Below are positions 8,872-17,934 of a stretch of DNA of 64,000 nucleotides, one piece after another. Numbering within the stretch: the stretch's first letter is position 1; every line of letters begins with the position of its first letter. The position numbers and the translations under genes are program-made. The notes under the pieces are model-generated. The model was not told the origin of the DNA. It was given only the letters and a program-made list of their open reading frames with translations, and did not search any database. The stretch comes from Serinicoccus hydrothermalis (GTDB lineage: Bacteria > Actinomycetota > Actinomycetes > Actinomycetales > Dermatophilaceae), in assembly GCF_001685415.1 (NCBI RefSeq), contig NZ_CP014989.1, positions 1,178,001-1,242,000 on the forward strand, given 5' to 3'.

Positions 8872-9605
8872 GCCTCGAGACCTTCCCGACCGACTGGCAG
8901 CGCGCCCTGTGCGTCGTGGCCCACCCCGACGACCTGGAGTACGGCACCGCGGCCGCGGTCGCCCGGTGGACGGGCGAGGGCAAGGAGGTCACCTACCTGC
9001 TCGTGACGCGGGGAGAGGCGGGCATCGCGACGATGCCGCCGGAGGAGGCCGGTCCGCTGCGGGAGCAGGAGGAGCGCGACGGTGCCCGGAAGGTCGGCGT
9101 CGAGGACGTGCGCTTCCTGGAGGGCTTCTCCGACGGGGTGGTGGAGGCCGACCTGCGGCTGCGGCGCGAGCTGGCCCGGGTCATCCGCGAGGTGCGGCCG
9201 GAGGTCGTGACGACCATCACGCACGCCGAGACCTTCCCCAACGGCGGGCTCAACCAGGCCGACCACCGCGCCGTCGGGCTGAGCGTCGTCGACGCGGTCG
9301 CGGCGGCCGGCAACCGGTGGATCTTCCCCGAGCTGGTGACCGAGGGCCACGAGCCGTGGGACGGGGTGCGCTGGATCGCGTCCTCGGCCGGCCACACCCC
9401 CACGCACGAGGTCGACGTCACCGACACCTTCGAGGCCGCGGTGGCCTCGCTGGAGGCGCACCGGGAGTACCTCGGCGCCCTCGGCGCGGACTACCCGACC
9501 CCGCGCGAGCTGCTCGGCACGATCCTCGGGGCCGGCGAGGGCGAGACCGACGACGGCGACACGCCCAGCCGCTACCGCTGGGCCGCCCAGGTCTGGCCCC
9601 GCTGA
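8868..9605 (+). CDS. PIG-L family deacetylase (LmbE-like)
   Basis: A 245-aa zinc-dependent N-deacetylase family protein. The defining AHPDD motif appears in CVVAHPDDLEYGTAAA; a second His ligand is likely in HAETFPNGGLNQADHRAVG. The family includes MshB and Mca of mycothiol metabolism, but the precise substrate cannot be told here. The start ATG at 8868 overlaps the topoisomerase TGA (ATGA); a longer frame upstream is a shadow of the topoisomerase gene. Confidence 0.88.
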   Translation: MSLETFPTDWQRALCVVAHPDDLEYGTAAAVARWTGEGKEVTYLLVTRGEAGIATMPPEEAGPLREQEERDGARKVGVEDVRFLEGFSDGVVEADLRLRRELARVIREVRPEVVTTITHAETFPNGGLNQADHRAVGLSVVDAVAAAGNRWIFPELVTEGHEPWDGVRWIASSAGHTPTHEVDVTDTFEAAVASLEAHREYLGALGADYPTPRELLGTILGAGEGETDDGDTPSRYRWAAQVWPR

Positions 9606-9618
9606 GGGTAGGCGCCCC

Positions 9619-10455
9619 CTACGTGCGGCGCTGGCAGTTGCCGCACCAGAAGAGGTTGCGGCCGGCGACGACCTTGTGCCGGACGGTCGCGCCGCAGCGC
9701 AGGCACGGCAGACCGGTGCGCTGGTAGACGGCGAACTCCCGCGGGACCTCGGGCAGCTCACCCCGCTGCAGCGCCGCCTCGGTGTCCTCGAGCACGTCGT
9801 CGAGGGTGATGATCGTGCCGGTCCGCACGCCGTACGGCATGAGCCGCACGAGGTCGTCCCAGACGAGCTGCCACGACGCGGCCTTGAGCGAGCGCCCCGG
9901 CCGCAGCGGGTGCAGCCGGTGCCGCCACAGCACCTCGCAGCGGTAGATGTTGCCGACCCCGGCGAGCACCGTCTGGTCCATGAGCAGCTCGGCCACGCTC
10001 TTGCCCGACCGCCGGATCGAGGCGTAGGCCTGCTCCGGGTCGTTGAGCTCGCTCACCGGCTGCAGCGGGTCCGGTCCCTGCCGCCGGACGAGGCGGTCGA
10101 CCTCGGCCTCGTCCACGACCTGGCAGGCCATCGGCCCGCGCAGGTCGGCGACGTGCTCGTCGGACAGCACCCGCAGCCGCACCGCCCCGGTGGCCGGCGG
10201 CTCCGAGCCCACGGGCACGACCGGCAGCACGAACCACTTCCCGATCAGCCCGAGGTGGACGTAGAGCGTGCGCCCCTGCGCGAAGTCGACGAAGAGCAGC
10301 TTGCCGTGCGCCCAGGAGCGCTCCACGGTCGTGCCGTCGAGCACGGCCGCGCCGTCCGCGAAGCGCCCCTGCGGGCTGCTCACGGACGGCTCGGTCCCGG
10401 CGAAGGCGCGGTCCAGGGCACCGGCCAGGCGGTGCAGAGTGTGACCCTCGGGCAT
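9619..10455 (-). CDS. Nei-type DNA glycosylase / AP lyase
   Basis: A formamidopyrimidine/endonuclease VIII family enzyme (278 aa) that removes oxidised bases and nicks the abasic site. The N-terminus MPEGHTLHRLAGALD supplies the catalytic Pro2 and Glu3 in Nei/Nei2 form. A helix-two-turn-helix region (DQTVLAGVGNIYRCEVLWRH) follows, and the C-terminus has the zinc finger CLRCGATVRHKVVAGRN with CGNC. It converges tail-to-tail with the PIG-L gene. Confidence 0.93.
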   Translation of the reverse strand: MPEGHTLHRLAGALDRAFAGTEPSVSSPQGRFADGAAVLDGTTVERSWAHGKLLFVDFAQGRTLYVHLGLIGKWFVLPVVPVGSEPPATGAVRLRVLSDEHVADLRGPMACQVVDEAEVDRLVRRQGPDPLQPVSELNDPEQAYASIRRSGKSVAELLMDQTVLAGVGNIYRCEVLWRHRLHPLRPGRSLKAASWQLVWDDLVRLMPYGVRTGTIITLDDVLEDTEAALQRGELPEVPREFAVYQRTGLPCLRCGATVRHKVVAGRNLFWCGNCQRRT

Positions 10456-10473
10456 ACCCGGATGGTCTCACCC

Positions 10474-11160
10474 TCAGCTGTCGGTGCGGACGACGTCCCC
10501 GTTCTGCACGTCGACGAGGACGTCCACGTCGTCGCCGGAGGAGGTGCGGTCGACCGACACCTCGAAGAAGTGCTCGCCGTCCTCCTCCTCGAGCGAGGCG
10601 TCGTCGAGCCGGCCGTCGACCTCCGCCAGGGCGGCCTCGACCGCCTCGCCGAGGCTGATCTGCGCCGCGTCGAGCCCGGCGGCGTCGTCACCGTCGAGGT
10701 CGTCGTCCTCGGTGCGGCCGACCGTGCCGTCGGGTCCGACCTGGACCTCCACGGAGCGGTCGTCCACCCGCACGTCCACCTCCCAGGCGCCGTTGCCGTC
10801 GGCGTCGTCGAGGCCGTAGGCGGTCCCGCCGGTCTCCTGCTCGGCCGCCGTGATCGCCGCGAGCGCGGCGGCCACGAGGTCCGCGTCGCCGCCGTCCTGG
10901 CCGGCGGCCTCCGACGAGGACTCCGTGGCCGAGGTGTCCGTGGCGGAGGTCTCGGTCTCCTCCTCGGTCATCTCGGTCGTCGCCTCCTCGGTCATCTCCT
11001 CGGTCGCGGCGTCGGTGGTCTCCTCGGGGCTCTCCTCCTGCACGGAGGCCCCGCCGTCGGTGTCGGTGGCGGTGTCCCCGCCGCCGCAGGCGGACAGGGC
11101 GATGGTCATGGTCAGCGCGAGCGCCAGCGCGCCCCGTCGGTGTGCTCGTGAGGTGTTCAT
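10474..11160 (-). CDS. PepSY-domain lipoprotein
   Basis: A 228-aa secreted lipoprotein: a signal peptide (RRGALALALTMTIALSAC) ends in a lipobox Cys. Then comes a Glu/Thr-rich linker of about 60 residues (EESPEETTDAATEEMTEE) and two PepSY-like beta-alpha units, the second with ISLGEAVEAALAEVDGRLDD. PepSY domains are commonly proposed to inhibit proteases or sense the envelope. ATG at 11160 matches the signal-peptide start. It follows ppc on the same strand after a 55-bp gap containing two inverted repeats. Confidence 0.82.
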   Translation of the reverse strand: MNTSRAHRRGALALALTMTIALSACGGGDTATDTDGGASVQEESPEETTDAATEEMTEEATTEMTEEETETSATDTSATESSSEAAGQDGGDADLVAAALAAITAAEQETGGTAYGLDDADGNGAWEVDVRVDDRSVEVQVGPDGTVGRTEDDDLDGDDAAGLDAAQISLGEAVEAALAEVDGRLDDASLEEEDGEHFFEVSVDRTSSGDDVDVLVDVQNGDVVRTDS

Positions 11161-11174
11161 GCTCCCAGTGTGGA

Positions 11175-11215
11175 GGCCCCGGATGAGGGGCCTTCTCATG
11201 AGAGCTCTCTCATGA
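11175..11215 (-). promoter_or_regulatory. perfect palindrome and hairpin between ppc and PepSY gene
   Basis: Immediately beyond the ppc stop is TCATGAGAG-CT-CTCTCATGA (11196-11215), a perfect 9-bp inverted repeat. It is followed by GGCCCC-N6-GGGGCC (11175-11192). The GC stem could terminate ppc. The AT-richer palindrome looks more like a dimeric regulator site for the PepSY lipoprotein gene, which starts 15 nt downstream. Confidence 0.45.
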
Positions 11216-14011
11216 TCAGCCGGTGTTGCGCAGACCTGCCGCGACGCCGTTGACCGTGACGAGCAGCGCCCGCTGCAGCTCGTCGACCTCCTCCTCGTCG
11301 GCACCCGCCGCAGCCTCCTCGCCCTCGTCCTCCTCCGGGCGGTCGCGCAGCCGCCGCAGCAGCTCCACCTGGAGGTAGGAGATCGGGTCGAGGTAGTTGT
11401 CCCGCACCGCCAGCGTCCGCTTGAGCGTCGGCTGGTCGTCGAGCAGGTGCTCCTCGCCGGTGAGCTCCTTGAGCTCGGCGACGGTGAGCTCGAACTCCGC
11501 ACGGATCGTGTCGAAGACGTGCCGCAGCTCGGTCGGCACGAGCGTGTCGACGTAGTGCGCCGCGATCCCCAGGTCGGTCTTGGCCACGGTCATCTCGACG
11601 TTGGAGATGACCGAGCGGAAGAAGTGCCAGTGCTCCAGCATGTCGTGCAGCGCCTCGCCGTGCCCGGCCTCGCGCGCCGCCCGCAGCCCCGACCCCACGC
11701 CGAACCAGCCGGGGACGATCTGCCGCGTCTGCGTCCACCCGAAGACCCACGGGATGGCGCGCAGCCCCTCCAGCCCCTTGCCGGTGTCCGGTCGCTTGCT
11801 GGGCCGGCTGCCGATGTTGAGCGCGCCGAGCTGGTCGACCGGGGTCGCCGCGACGAAGTAGGCCGGCAGGTCCTCGTCGTCGATGAGGCTCCGGTACGCC
11901 GCGAAGGCGGCGTCGCTGGTGACGTCCATGACCGTGTCGTAGCGCTCCCGCTCCTCGGCCGTGGTCCGCGGGTCGCGGTGCAGCGCGGAGGCCCGGAGCA
12001 CCGCGGCCAGGGACAGCTCGAGGTTCTCCTGCGCGAGCGCGGGCAGGGAGTACTTGTCGGAGATGACCTCGCCCTGCTCGGTGAACTTGATCTCTCCCTC
12101 GAGCACGCCGTTGGGCTGGGCCAGGATCGCGTCGTAGGTCGGCCCGCCGCCGCGGCCGACCGACCCGCCGCGGCCGTGGAAGAGCCGCAGCCGCACCCCG
12201 TGCTTGGCGGCCACGTCGCGCAGCGCCCGCTGCGCCTGGTGGATGCCCCACTGGCTGGTGAGCACCCCGGCCTGCTTGTTGGAGTCGGAGTAGCCGAGCA
12301 TGACCTCCTGCACGTCCCCGCGCAGGCGCACCAGCTCGCGGTATGCCGGGGTGGACAGCATCGAGTCGACCAGCGCGGCGGCACCACGCAGCTCGTCGAT
12401 GGTCTCGAGCAGGGGGGCGAACCCGACGAGCGCGAAGGCCCCCTCGCCACCGGAGTCCCCGTGCAGGTCGACCAGCCCGGCCTCGCGCGCCAGCACGGCG
12501 GCGGCGAGCACGTCGTCCGGTCCCTGGGTCATGGAGATGATGTAGGTCTCGACGACGTCCTCGCCGTAGGTCGCCACGGCCTCCCGGAGCTCGTCGAAGA
12601 CCGCCAGCGTCTGCTCCCGGGGGGCGGCGCGGGTGAGCAGCGGGCGGCGCGAGCCGAGCTCGTCGCCCAGCAGCTCCAGCCGGGCCTCCCGGTCCAGCGC
12701 GTCGTAGCCCGCCTCGCCCGCGGCACCGGCCGCGTCGAGCATGGGCGCGAGCGCCTCGTGGTGCTTCTCGGAGTGCTCGCGCACGTCGAGCGTCGCGAGG
12801 TGCAGCCCGGTCGCGGCGATGGTCTGGGTCGCGTGCGCCAGGCGCCCGTCCGCGACGAGCTCCCCGCCGTGCCGGCGCAGCGAGTCGGCGACCACCTGCA
12901 GGTCGGCGACGATCTCGTCCGTCGAGGCGTAGTCGCGACCCTCCTCGTGCGGGGTGCCGCCCTCGAGGCGACGGCGGGTGTTGAGCAGCTTGGCCCGCAC
13001 GCAGGTGAGCTTGAGCCGGTAGGGCTCCTGGGCGTTGAGCTCCAGCACCCGCTTGTCCAGCCCGGGCAGGTGCGCGAGGTCCTCCTGCACCGAGTCCAGC
13101 AGCTCCTGCTCGACGTCGACGACGAGGGTGGAGGAGGAGACCTGGGAGATGAGCACGTCGACGAGGGCCAGCGCCACCTTGATGGCGTGCGACCCCTGCA
13201 GCCTGAGCACCTCGCGGGTCACCGCTGGCGTGACGAACGGGTTGCCGTCCCGGTCCCCGCCGATCCAGCTGCCGAAGCGCAGCGGCGGTCGGGAGGCGTC
13301 CATGCGCACGTCCTGCTCGGCGAGCAGGTCGGACAGGTGGCCCAGCAGCGCGGGCATGGTGGTGGTGAGCACCTCGTCCAGGTAGTACATCGCGTTGCGC
13401 GCCTCGTCGAGCGGGGTCGGGCGGTTCTGCCGCAGCTCGTCGGTCTGCCAGATGAGGTCGACCAGCTCGCCGAGCTCCCGGTCCTGGCGGCGCCGGGCCT
13501 GCGTGTCGGGCTCGGTGGTCGTGGCGAGCAGGTCGGACAGGTGCCGGATCTTGGTCAGCACGCTGCGCCGTGACGCCTCGGTCGGGTGCGCGGTGAAGAC
13601 CGGGCGCATGTCCAGCTCGGCGACGCTGCTCGCGAGCAGCTCGGGGCCGCCGTGCTCGACGACGTCACGCACCGCGGAGGTCAGCCAGCCCTCCTCCTCG
13701 GGGCGGGCGGCGTGGGTGCGCACGCGGTGGACCTGCTCGGCGGCGTTCGCGAGGTGGAAGTATGCCGAGAACGCCCGGACCAGGTCGGTCGCCTGGTCCA
13801 GGGGGAGCCCGGAGAGCACCCGGCGGACGTCGGCGGCGGCCTGCTCGTCCCCCTCCTTGCTGGCCTTGGCGGTGAGCCGCACCTCCTCGACGGTGTCCAG
13901 GAGGTCCTGGCCGTGGTGCCGGACGAGGGCCTGGCCGAGGAGGGTGGAGACCCGCCGGACGTCGGCGCGGAGCTCGGGGCTGATGGGGTCGGTGGACGTC
14001 GCATCGCTCAC
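11216..14011 (-). CDS. ppc: phosphoenolpyruvate carboxylase
   Basis: PEPC makes oxaloacetate from PEP and bicarbonate, replenishing the TCA cycle. The 931-aa protein has the family length. It carries the catalytic His motif [13 protein letters not shown], the glycine-rich loop [20 protein letters not shown], and the end ...[16 protein letters not shown], where the C-terminal -NTG is invariant. The GTG start at 14011 gives VSDATSTDP. It reads in the same direction as the upstream GNAT/PBP2/mre block, 41 bp downstream of it. Confidence 0.98.
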   Translation of the reverse strand: MSDATSTDPISPELRADVRRVSTLLGQALVRHHGQDLLDTVEEVRLTAKASKEGDEQAAADVRRVLSGLPLDQATDLVRAFSAYFHLANAAEQVHRVRTHAARPEEEGWLTSAVRDVVEHGGPELLASSVAELDMRPVFTAHPTEASRRSVLTKIRHLSDLLATTTEPDTQARRRQDRELGELVDLIWQTDELRQNRPTPLDEARNAMYYLDEVLTTTMPALLGHLSDLLAEQDVRMDASRPPLRFGSWIGGDRDGNPFVTPAVTREVLRLQGSHAIKVALALVDVLISQVSSSTLVVDVEQELLDSVQEDLAHLPGLDKRVLELNAQEPYRLKLTCVRAKLLNTRRRLEGGTPHEEGRDYASTDEIVADLQVVADSLRRHGGELVADGRLAHATQTIAATGLHLATLDVREHSEKHHEALAPMLDAAGAAGEAGYDALDREARLELLGDELGSRRPLLTRAAPREQTLAVFDELREAVATYGEDVVETYIISMTQGPDDVLAAAVLAREAGLVDLHGDSGGEGAFALVGFAPLLETIDELRGAAALVDSMLSTPAYRELVRLRGDVQEVMLGYSDSNKQAGVLTSQWGIHQAQRALRDVAAKHGVRLRLFHGRGGSVGRGGGPTYDAILAQPNGVLEGEIKFTEQGEVISDKYSLPALAQENLELSLAAVLRASALHRDPRTTAEERERYDTVMDVTSDAAFAAYRSLIDDEDLPAYFVAATPVDQLGALNIGSRPSKRPDTGKGLEGLRAIPWVFGWTQTRQIVPGWFGVGSGLRAAREAGHGEALHDMLEHWHFFRSVISNVEMTVAKTDLGIAAHYVDTLVPTELRHVFDTIRAEFELTVAELKELTGEEHLLDDQPTLKRTLAVRDNYLDPISYLQVELLRRLRDRPEEDEGEEAAAGADEEEVDELQRALLVTVNGVAAGLRNTG

Positions 14012-14052
14012 GTCCCGACCCTACGGCAACCTGGACCCCGCCCCGAACCCGA

Positions 14053-14583
14053 TCAGGGCTCCGCGACCTCCTCGGCCAGCGCCAGCTCCCACCAGTCGCA
14101 CCCGTGCCACCGGCCGAACTTGCGGCCCACCCGGGTGAAGGAGCCCACCTGCGCGAAGCCGAGGGAGCGGTGCAGGGCGGCGCTGCCGGGGTTGGGCGGC
14201 GTCAACCCGGCCACCGCCGTGCCGTAGCCGAGCTCGCGCAGCCGGTCCAGCAGCGCGCGGTAGAGGTGGGCGCCGATCCCCTGGCCGCCCAGCCCGTGCG
14301 CGAGGTAGACGCTGGTCTCGGCGGTCCGTGCGTAGGCGCGGCGCGGCCGGTAGGAGCCGGCGTAGGCATACCCCAGCAGCGACCCGTCCCGCTCGGCGAC
14401 CAGCCACGCGTGCCGCTGCTGGGCGGCGGCGATGCGGCGGGCGAGCTCGGCGCCGTCCGGCGGGTCGGTCTCGAAGGTGAGCGCGGTCTCGCGGACGTAG
14501 GGGGCGTAGATCGCCGCGCACCCCGCCGCGTCGCGGGCCTCGGCGTCGCGGACCGTGACCCGCTCCGGTGCTGACCAGCTCAT
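14053..14583 (-). CDS. GNAT acetyltransferase, phosphinothricin acetyltransferase (Pat/MnaT)-like
   Basis: A 176-aa GNAT of the Pat/Bar/MnaT subgroup. It shows RDAEARDAAGCAAIYAPYV, TALTFETDPPD, the CoA-binding HGLGGQGIGAHLYRALLDRL, and TPPNPGSAALHRSLGF. Members N-acetylate methionine derivatives or phosphinothricin; the natural substrate here is unknown. Its ATG overlaps the PBP2 stop by 4 bp, so it is translated from the mre-PBP2 transcript, a position often occupied by rodA. Confidence 0.85.
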   Translation of the reverse strand: MSWSAPERVTVRDAEARDAAGCAAIYAPYVRETALTFETDPPDGAELARRIAAAQQRHAWLVAERDGSLLGYAYAGSYRPRRAYARTAETSVYLAHGLGGQGIGAHLYRALLDRLRELGYGTAVAGLTPPNPGSAALHRSLGFAQVGSFTRVGRKFGRWHGCDWWELALAEEVAEP

Positions 14584-16658
14584 CGTTCCTCCTGCGCACG
14601 CAGCGTCTCCCAGATGGCGCGGGCCGCGGGCGCCGCGACGTCGGAGCCGATGCCGCCCTGCTCGACGACGACGAGCACGACGTACTCCGGGTCCTCCACC
14701 GGCCCGTAGGAGGCGAACCACGACGTCGGATCCTGGCCGAAGGACTCGGCCGAACCGGTCTTGCCGGCGACCGGGTAGGCCTCCATCGGCCAGCCCGCGA
14801 AGGCACCGGCGGCGGTGCCGCCCGTCGTGACGGCCTCCAGCCCGGAGTGCAGGATCTGCCAGGTCTCGTCGTCGAGGGACACGCTGCCCTGGTCGGGCAG
14901 CTCCAGGTCCTCCACGACGGTGCCGTCGGCCCGCACCAGCGCGTCGGCCAGCTGCGGGGTGACCAGGCGGCCGCCGTTGGCGACCGCGGCGTAGACGACG
15001 GCCATCTGCAGCGGGGTGGTCGCCACGTCGCCCTGCCCGATGGAGAAGTTGGCGGCGTCCCCCGGGCGCCACTGGCCACCGTCCACGCAGTTCTCCCGGG
15101 CGAGCTGCTCGAGGAACTCGCGGCGCTCCTCGTCCTCCACCCCCGGGTAGCCCTCGTCCGCGCGGCGGCAGGTCTCCTCGCGGGTGGACTCCCAGTACTC
15201 CTGCTTCCAGGCCCGCGAGGGCAGCGTGCCTGCCTCCTCCCCGGGTAGGTCCACCCCGGTGCGCTGCCCCAGCCCGAAGCCGCGGGCCACCGCGAGGAAA
15301 CGGTCCCGGGAGTCGGCCTCCACGCCGCCGTCCAGCCCGCCTAAAGAGCGCCACTGGTCGTAGGCCCACCGGTAGAACGTCGTGTCGCAGGAGACCTCGA
15401 GGATGCGCGGCAGGTCGATCTCGCCGTAGGCCTCGGACTCGTAGTTGGTGAAGCGCTGGCCGGCGATGGAGACCGCGCCGGGGCAGGCATACTCGCCCTC
15501 GGGGTCGATGCCGGTCTGCAGCGCCGCCGGGAGGCTGACCACCTTGAAGGTCGAGGCGGGCGGGAAGGTCTCGCCGATGACCCGGTCGACCAGCGGCGCC
15601 CCGCGGTCGGGGTCGAGCAGCCGCTCGTACTCCCCGGCGCTGACCCCGCGCGTCCAGATCCCCGGGTCGTAGGTGGGGAAGCTGGCCGCGGCGACGACGG
15701 CGCCGGTGTCCGGGCGGAGCACGACCGCGGCCCCGCTCGTGGCGGGCGCGCCGGCCCGGCGCGCCGCCCGCACCGCCTCGACGAGGGCGGTCTCGCTCGC
15801 GGCCTGGACCTCGACGTCGAGGTGGGTCCGCAGGTCGGCCCCCTGCACCGGGTCGGTGCGGTCGAGGGTGCCGGTGACCACCCCGCGGGGGTCGACGGTC
15901 ACTGTGGTCCGTCCCGGCGTGCCCCGCAGGCCCTCGTCGTAGACCGCCTCCAGGCCCGCGCGGCCCAGCCACGCCTCGGCGTCCAGGTCGCCGTCCGCCT
16001 GCTCGAGCTCCTCCGCGGTGACCCGTCCCAGGTAGCCGACGAGGTGCGCGGCGTTGATGCCCTCGGGGCCGGGGTAGGCGCGCACCGGGACGCTGTCCAC
16101 CTGCACGCCGGGGTAGCGCTCGGGCCGCTCCAGCAGGGCGAGCGCGTCGACCGGGTCGACGTCATAGACCAGGGGGACCGGCAGGTAGGGCGACCCGCTG
16201 AAGCAGAAGGGCACCGCGGGGGCGTCCTGCGTGCCGCACAGCCGGGTGCGGCCCCACAGCTCCTCCTCCGGGAGCCGGAGCGCGGCGGCGACGGAGGCGA
16301 CGAGCGCCCGCCCGCCGTCCTCGGCCTCGAGCAGCACCTGGGGGTCGACGGTCACGACCGAGCTGGCGGTGTTGCCCACGACCGGGGTGCCGTCCGCGGC
16401 CAGGACGCGGCCGCGCAGGGCGGGGGTGAGGATCTCCCGGGTGCTCACCTCCGCGGCCTGGGTCGCGAGCTGCTCGTGCCGGGCCAGCTGGACCTGCCCG
16501 AGGCGTCCGACGAGGACCCCGCCGAGCAGGAGCACGACGACGACCGCGGCCCACAGCGGCCTCGTCGAGCGGCGACGACGGACCCGGGGCGGCGTGACCG
16601 TGGGCCGGGGCACCCGCACGGTGCCGGGGCGGCCCCGGCGGGGACCGGGCGTGCTCAT
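14580..16658 (-). CDS. mrdA: penicillin-binding protein 2 (elongasome transpeptidase)
   Basis: A 692-aa class B PBP. After a short basic cytoplasmic tail and one membrane anchor (LWAAVVVVLLLGGVLVG) come the PBP dimerisation region and a transpeptidase domain. The three active-site motifs are visible: SxxK in PPASTFKVVS, an SxD-like SCDTTFYRW, and KTG in AGKTGSAESFGQD. It cross-links peptidoglycan during elongation with MreBCD. ATG at 16658 overlaps the mreD stop. Confidence 0.92.
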   Translation of the reverse strand: MSTPGPRRGRPGTVRVPRPTVTPPRVRRRRSTRPLWAAVVVVLLLGGVLVGRLGQVQLARHEQLATQAAEVSTREILTPALRGRVLAADGTPVVGNTASSVVTVDPQVLLEAEDGGRALVASVAAALRLPEEELWGRTRLCGTQDAPAVPFCFSGSPYLPVPLVYDVDPVDALALLERPERYPGVQVDSVPVRAYPGPEGINAAHLVGYLGRVTAEELEQADGDLDAEAWLGRAGLEAVYDEGLRGTPGRTTVTVDPRGVVTGTLDRTDPVQGADLRTHLDVEVQAASETALVEAVRAARRAGAPATSGAAVVLRPDTGAVVAAASFPTYDPGIWTRGVSAGEYERLLDPDRGAPLVDRVIGETFPPASTFKVVSLPAALQTGIDPEGEYACPGAVSIAGQRFTNYESEAYGEIDLPRILEVSCDTTFYRWAYDQWRSLGGLDGGVEADSRDRFLAVARGFGLGQRTGVDLPGEEAGTLPSRAWKQEYWESTREETCRRADEGYPGVEDEERREFLEQLARENCVDGGQWRPGDAANFSIGQGDVATTPLQMAVVYAAVANGGRLVTPQLADALVRADGTVVEDLELPDQGSVSLDDETWQILHSGLEAVTTGGTAAGAFAGWPMEAYPVAGKTGSAESFGQDPTSWFASYGPVEDPEYVVLVVVEQGGIGSDVAAPAARAIWETLRAQEER

Positions 16659-17140
16659 GCCCACCCCCGGACCGACATCCAGCGCTCCAGGGACATGAGC
16701 ACCGGCAGCACGAGCACGGCGACGAGCATGGTGACCACCCACGACCAGGCCAGCTCCGCCGGCAGCGCCCGCCCGAGCCCGGCGGCCGCGCTCACCCCGC
16801 GGACCCCGAGCACGAGGGCGACGGCGACCCCGGTCGCCACCCACGGCAGGAGTGGGGAGACCACGAGGGCGCGCCGCGCCCACCCGAGGCCGAGGCCAAC
16901 GGCGGCGTAGCTGAGCGCGCTGGCCCCCAGCGGCTCCCCGCCGGGCGGGACGAGGTCGACGAGCCAGCCCCCGGCCAGCCCGACGAGCAGGCCCACCTGC
17001 GGGCGGTGCAGCAGCGCGGCGGCCGCGACGACGAGCAGGACGAGGTCGGGGCGCGCCAGCCCGGCCGGCCAGGCGCTCGGCAGCAGGACGGCGACGACCA
17101 GCAGCACCGCGCGCACCGTCGGGCCCAGGAGGCGGATCAC
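16655..17140 (-). CDS. mreD: rod shape-determining protein MreD
   Basis: A 161-aa hydrophobic protein with about five membrane segments (VRAVLLVVAVLLPSAWPAG, VGLLVGLAGGWLVDLVPPG). The DLVPPGGEPLGASAL loop is a typical MreD mark. It is an inner-membrane part of the elongation complex. The GTG at 17140 overlaps the mreC stop (GTGA) and its own stop overlaps PBP2. Sequence conservation in MreD is low, so the call rests largely on position and topology. Confidence 0.88.
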   Translation of the reverse strand: MIRLLGPTVRAVLLVVAVLLPSAWPAGLARPDLVLLVVAAAALLHRPQVGLLVGLAGGWLVDLVPPGGEPLGASALSYAAVGLGLGWARRALVVSPLLPWVATGVAVALVLGVRGVSAAAGLGRALPAELAWSWVVTMLVAVLVLPVLMSLERWMSVRGWA

Positions 17141-17934
17141 CGCCCCTCCCCCAGGACGACGGCCACGAGGTCGAGGGTGTCGGTGTCGACGTACGGCCGG
17201 ACCACGGCCGTCCGCCCGAGCTGGCCCCGGTCGGGGTCGACGGCGGTCACCGTCCCGAGCGGTATGCCCGCGGCATACGGGACGTCGTCCGGGCTGCCGA
17301 GCGTGGTCACCTCGTCGCCCACCGTGATCTCGCTGTCCCCGAGCGCGGTGAGCGTCAGCTCGCCGTGACCGCGACGGGGCAGCTCCGGCGGGGTGCCGGC
17401 CTGCACGTCCCCCAGCGCCCCCTCGGCCCCGAAGCGCACACCGACGACGACCTGGGCGTCCCCGAGGAGCAGCACGTCCGCGCTGCGGGGGGCGACGCGC
17501 AGCACCCTCCCCACCAGGCCGTCGACGCTCACGACGGTCTGGTCCGGCGCCACCCCGTCCTCGCTGCCCACGTCGAGGGTGACCGTACGGCTCCCCACCG
17601 GTGAGCTGCCCGGGGCGAAGGCGACGACCCGCGCCGGGAGGAGCTGACGGTCCACCGCGGACACCGTGCTGGAGCGGGCGAGCGCCTCGAGCTCGACGAC
17701 GTCGCGCTCGCGGGCCTCGAGGCGCTCCACCTCCGCGGCGAGGGCGTTGCGCTCCTCGCTCAGCCGCGCCAGCTCTCCGTCGTCCCACCCGGCGAGCGCC
17801 CGTTGCGCCGGGGCGGCGGCCACCGCCACCACCTCCCGCACCGGCTCGGCGAGGCCCGGTCGGGCGAGGTCGACGACGAGCGCCGCCGCGGTCGCCCCCG
17901 TCAGCAGGACCGAGACCAGGGTGAGGCGCTGCAT
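17137..17934 (-). CDS. mreC: rod shape-determining protein MreC
   Basis: A 265-aa bitopic membrane protein: one N-terminal segment (LVSVLLTGATAAALVVDL), a coiled coil (LSEERNALAAEVERLEARER), then paired beta-barrel domains with VVSVDGLVGRVLRV and DEVTTLGSPDDVPYAAGIPLG. MreC links MreB to periplasmic/extracytoplasmic PBPs. ATG at 17934 shares its A with the mreB stop (TGATG), and its stop overlaps mreD. Confidence 0.94.
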   Translation of the reverse strand: MQRLTLVSVLLTGATAAALVVDLARPGLAEPVREVVAVAAAPAQRALAGWDDGELARLSEERNALAAEVERLEARERDVVELEALARSSTVSAVDRQLLPARVVAFAPGSSPVGSRTVTLDVGSEDGVAPDQTVVSVDGLVGRVLRVAPRSADVLLLGDAQVVVGVRFGAEGALGDVQAGTPPELPRRGHGELTLTALGDSEITVGDEVTTLGSPDDVPYAAGIPLGTVTAVDPDRGQLGRTAVVRPYVDTDTLDLVAVVLGEGR

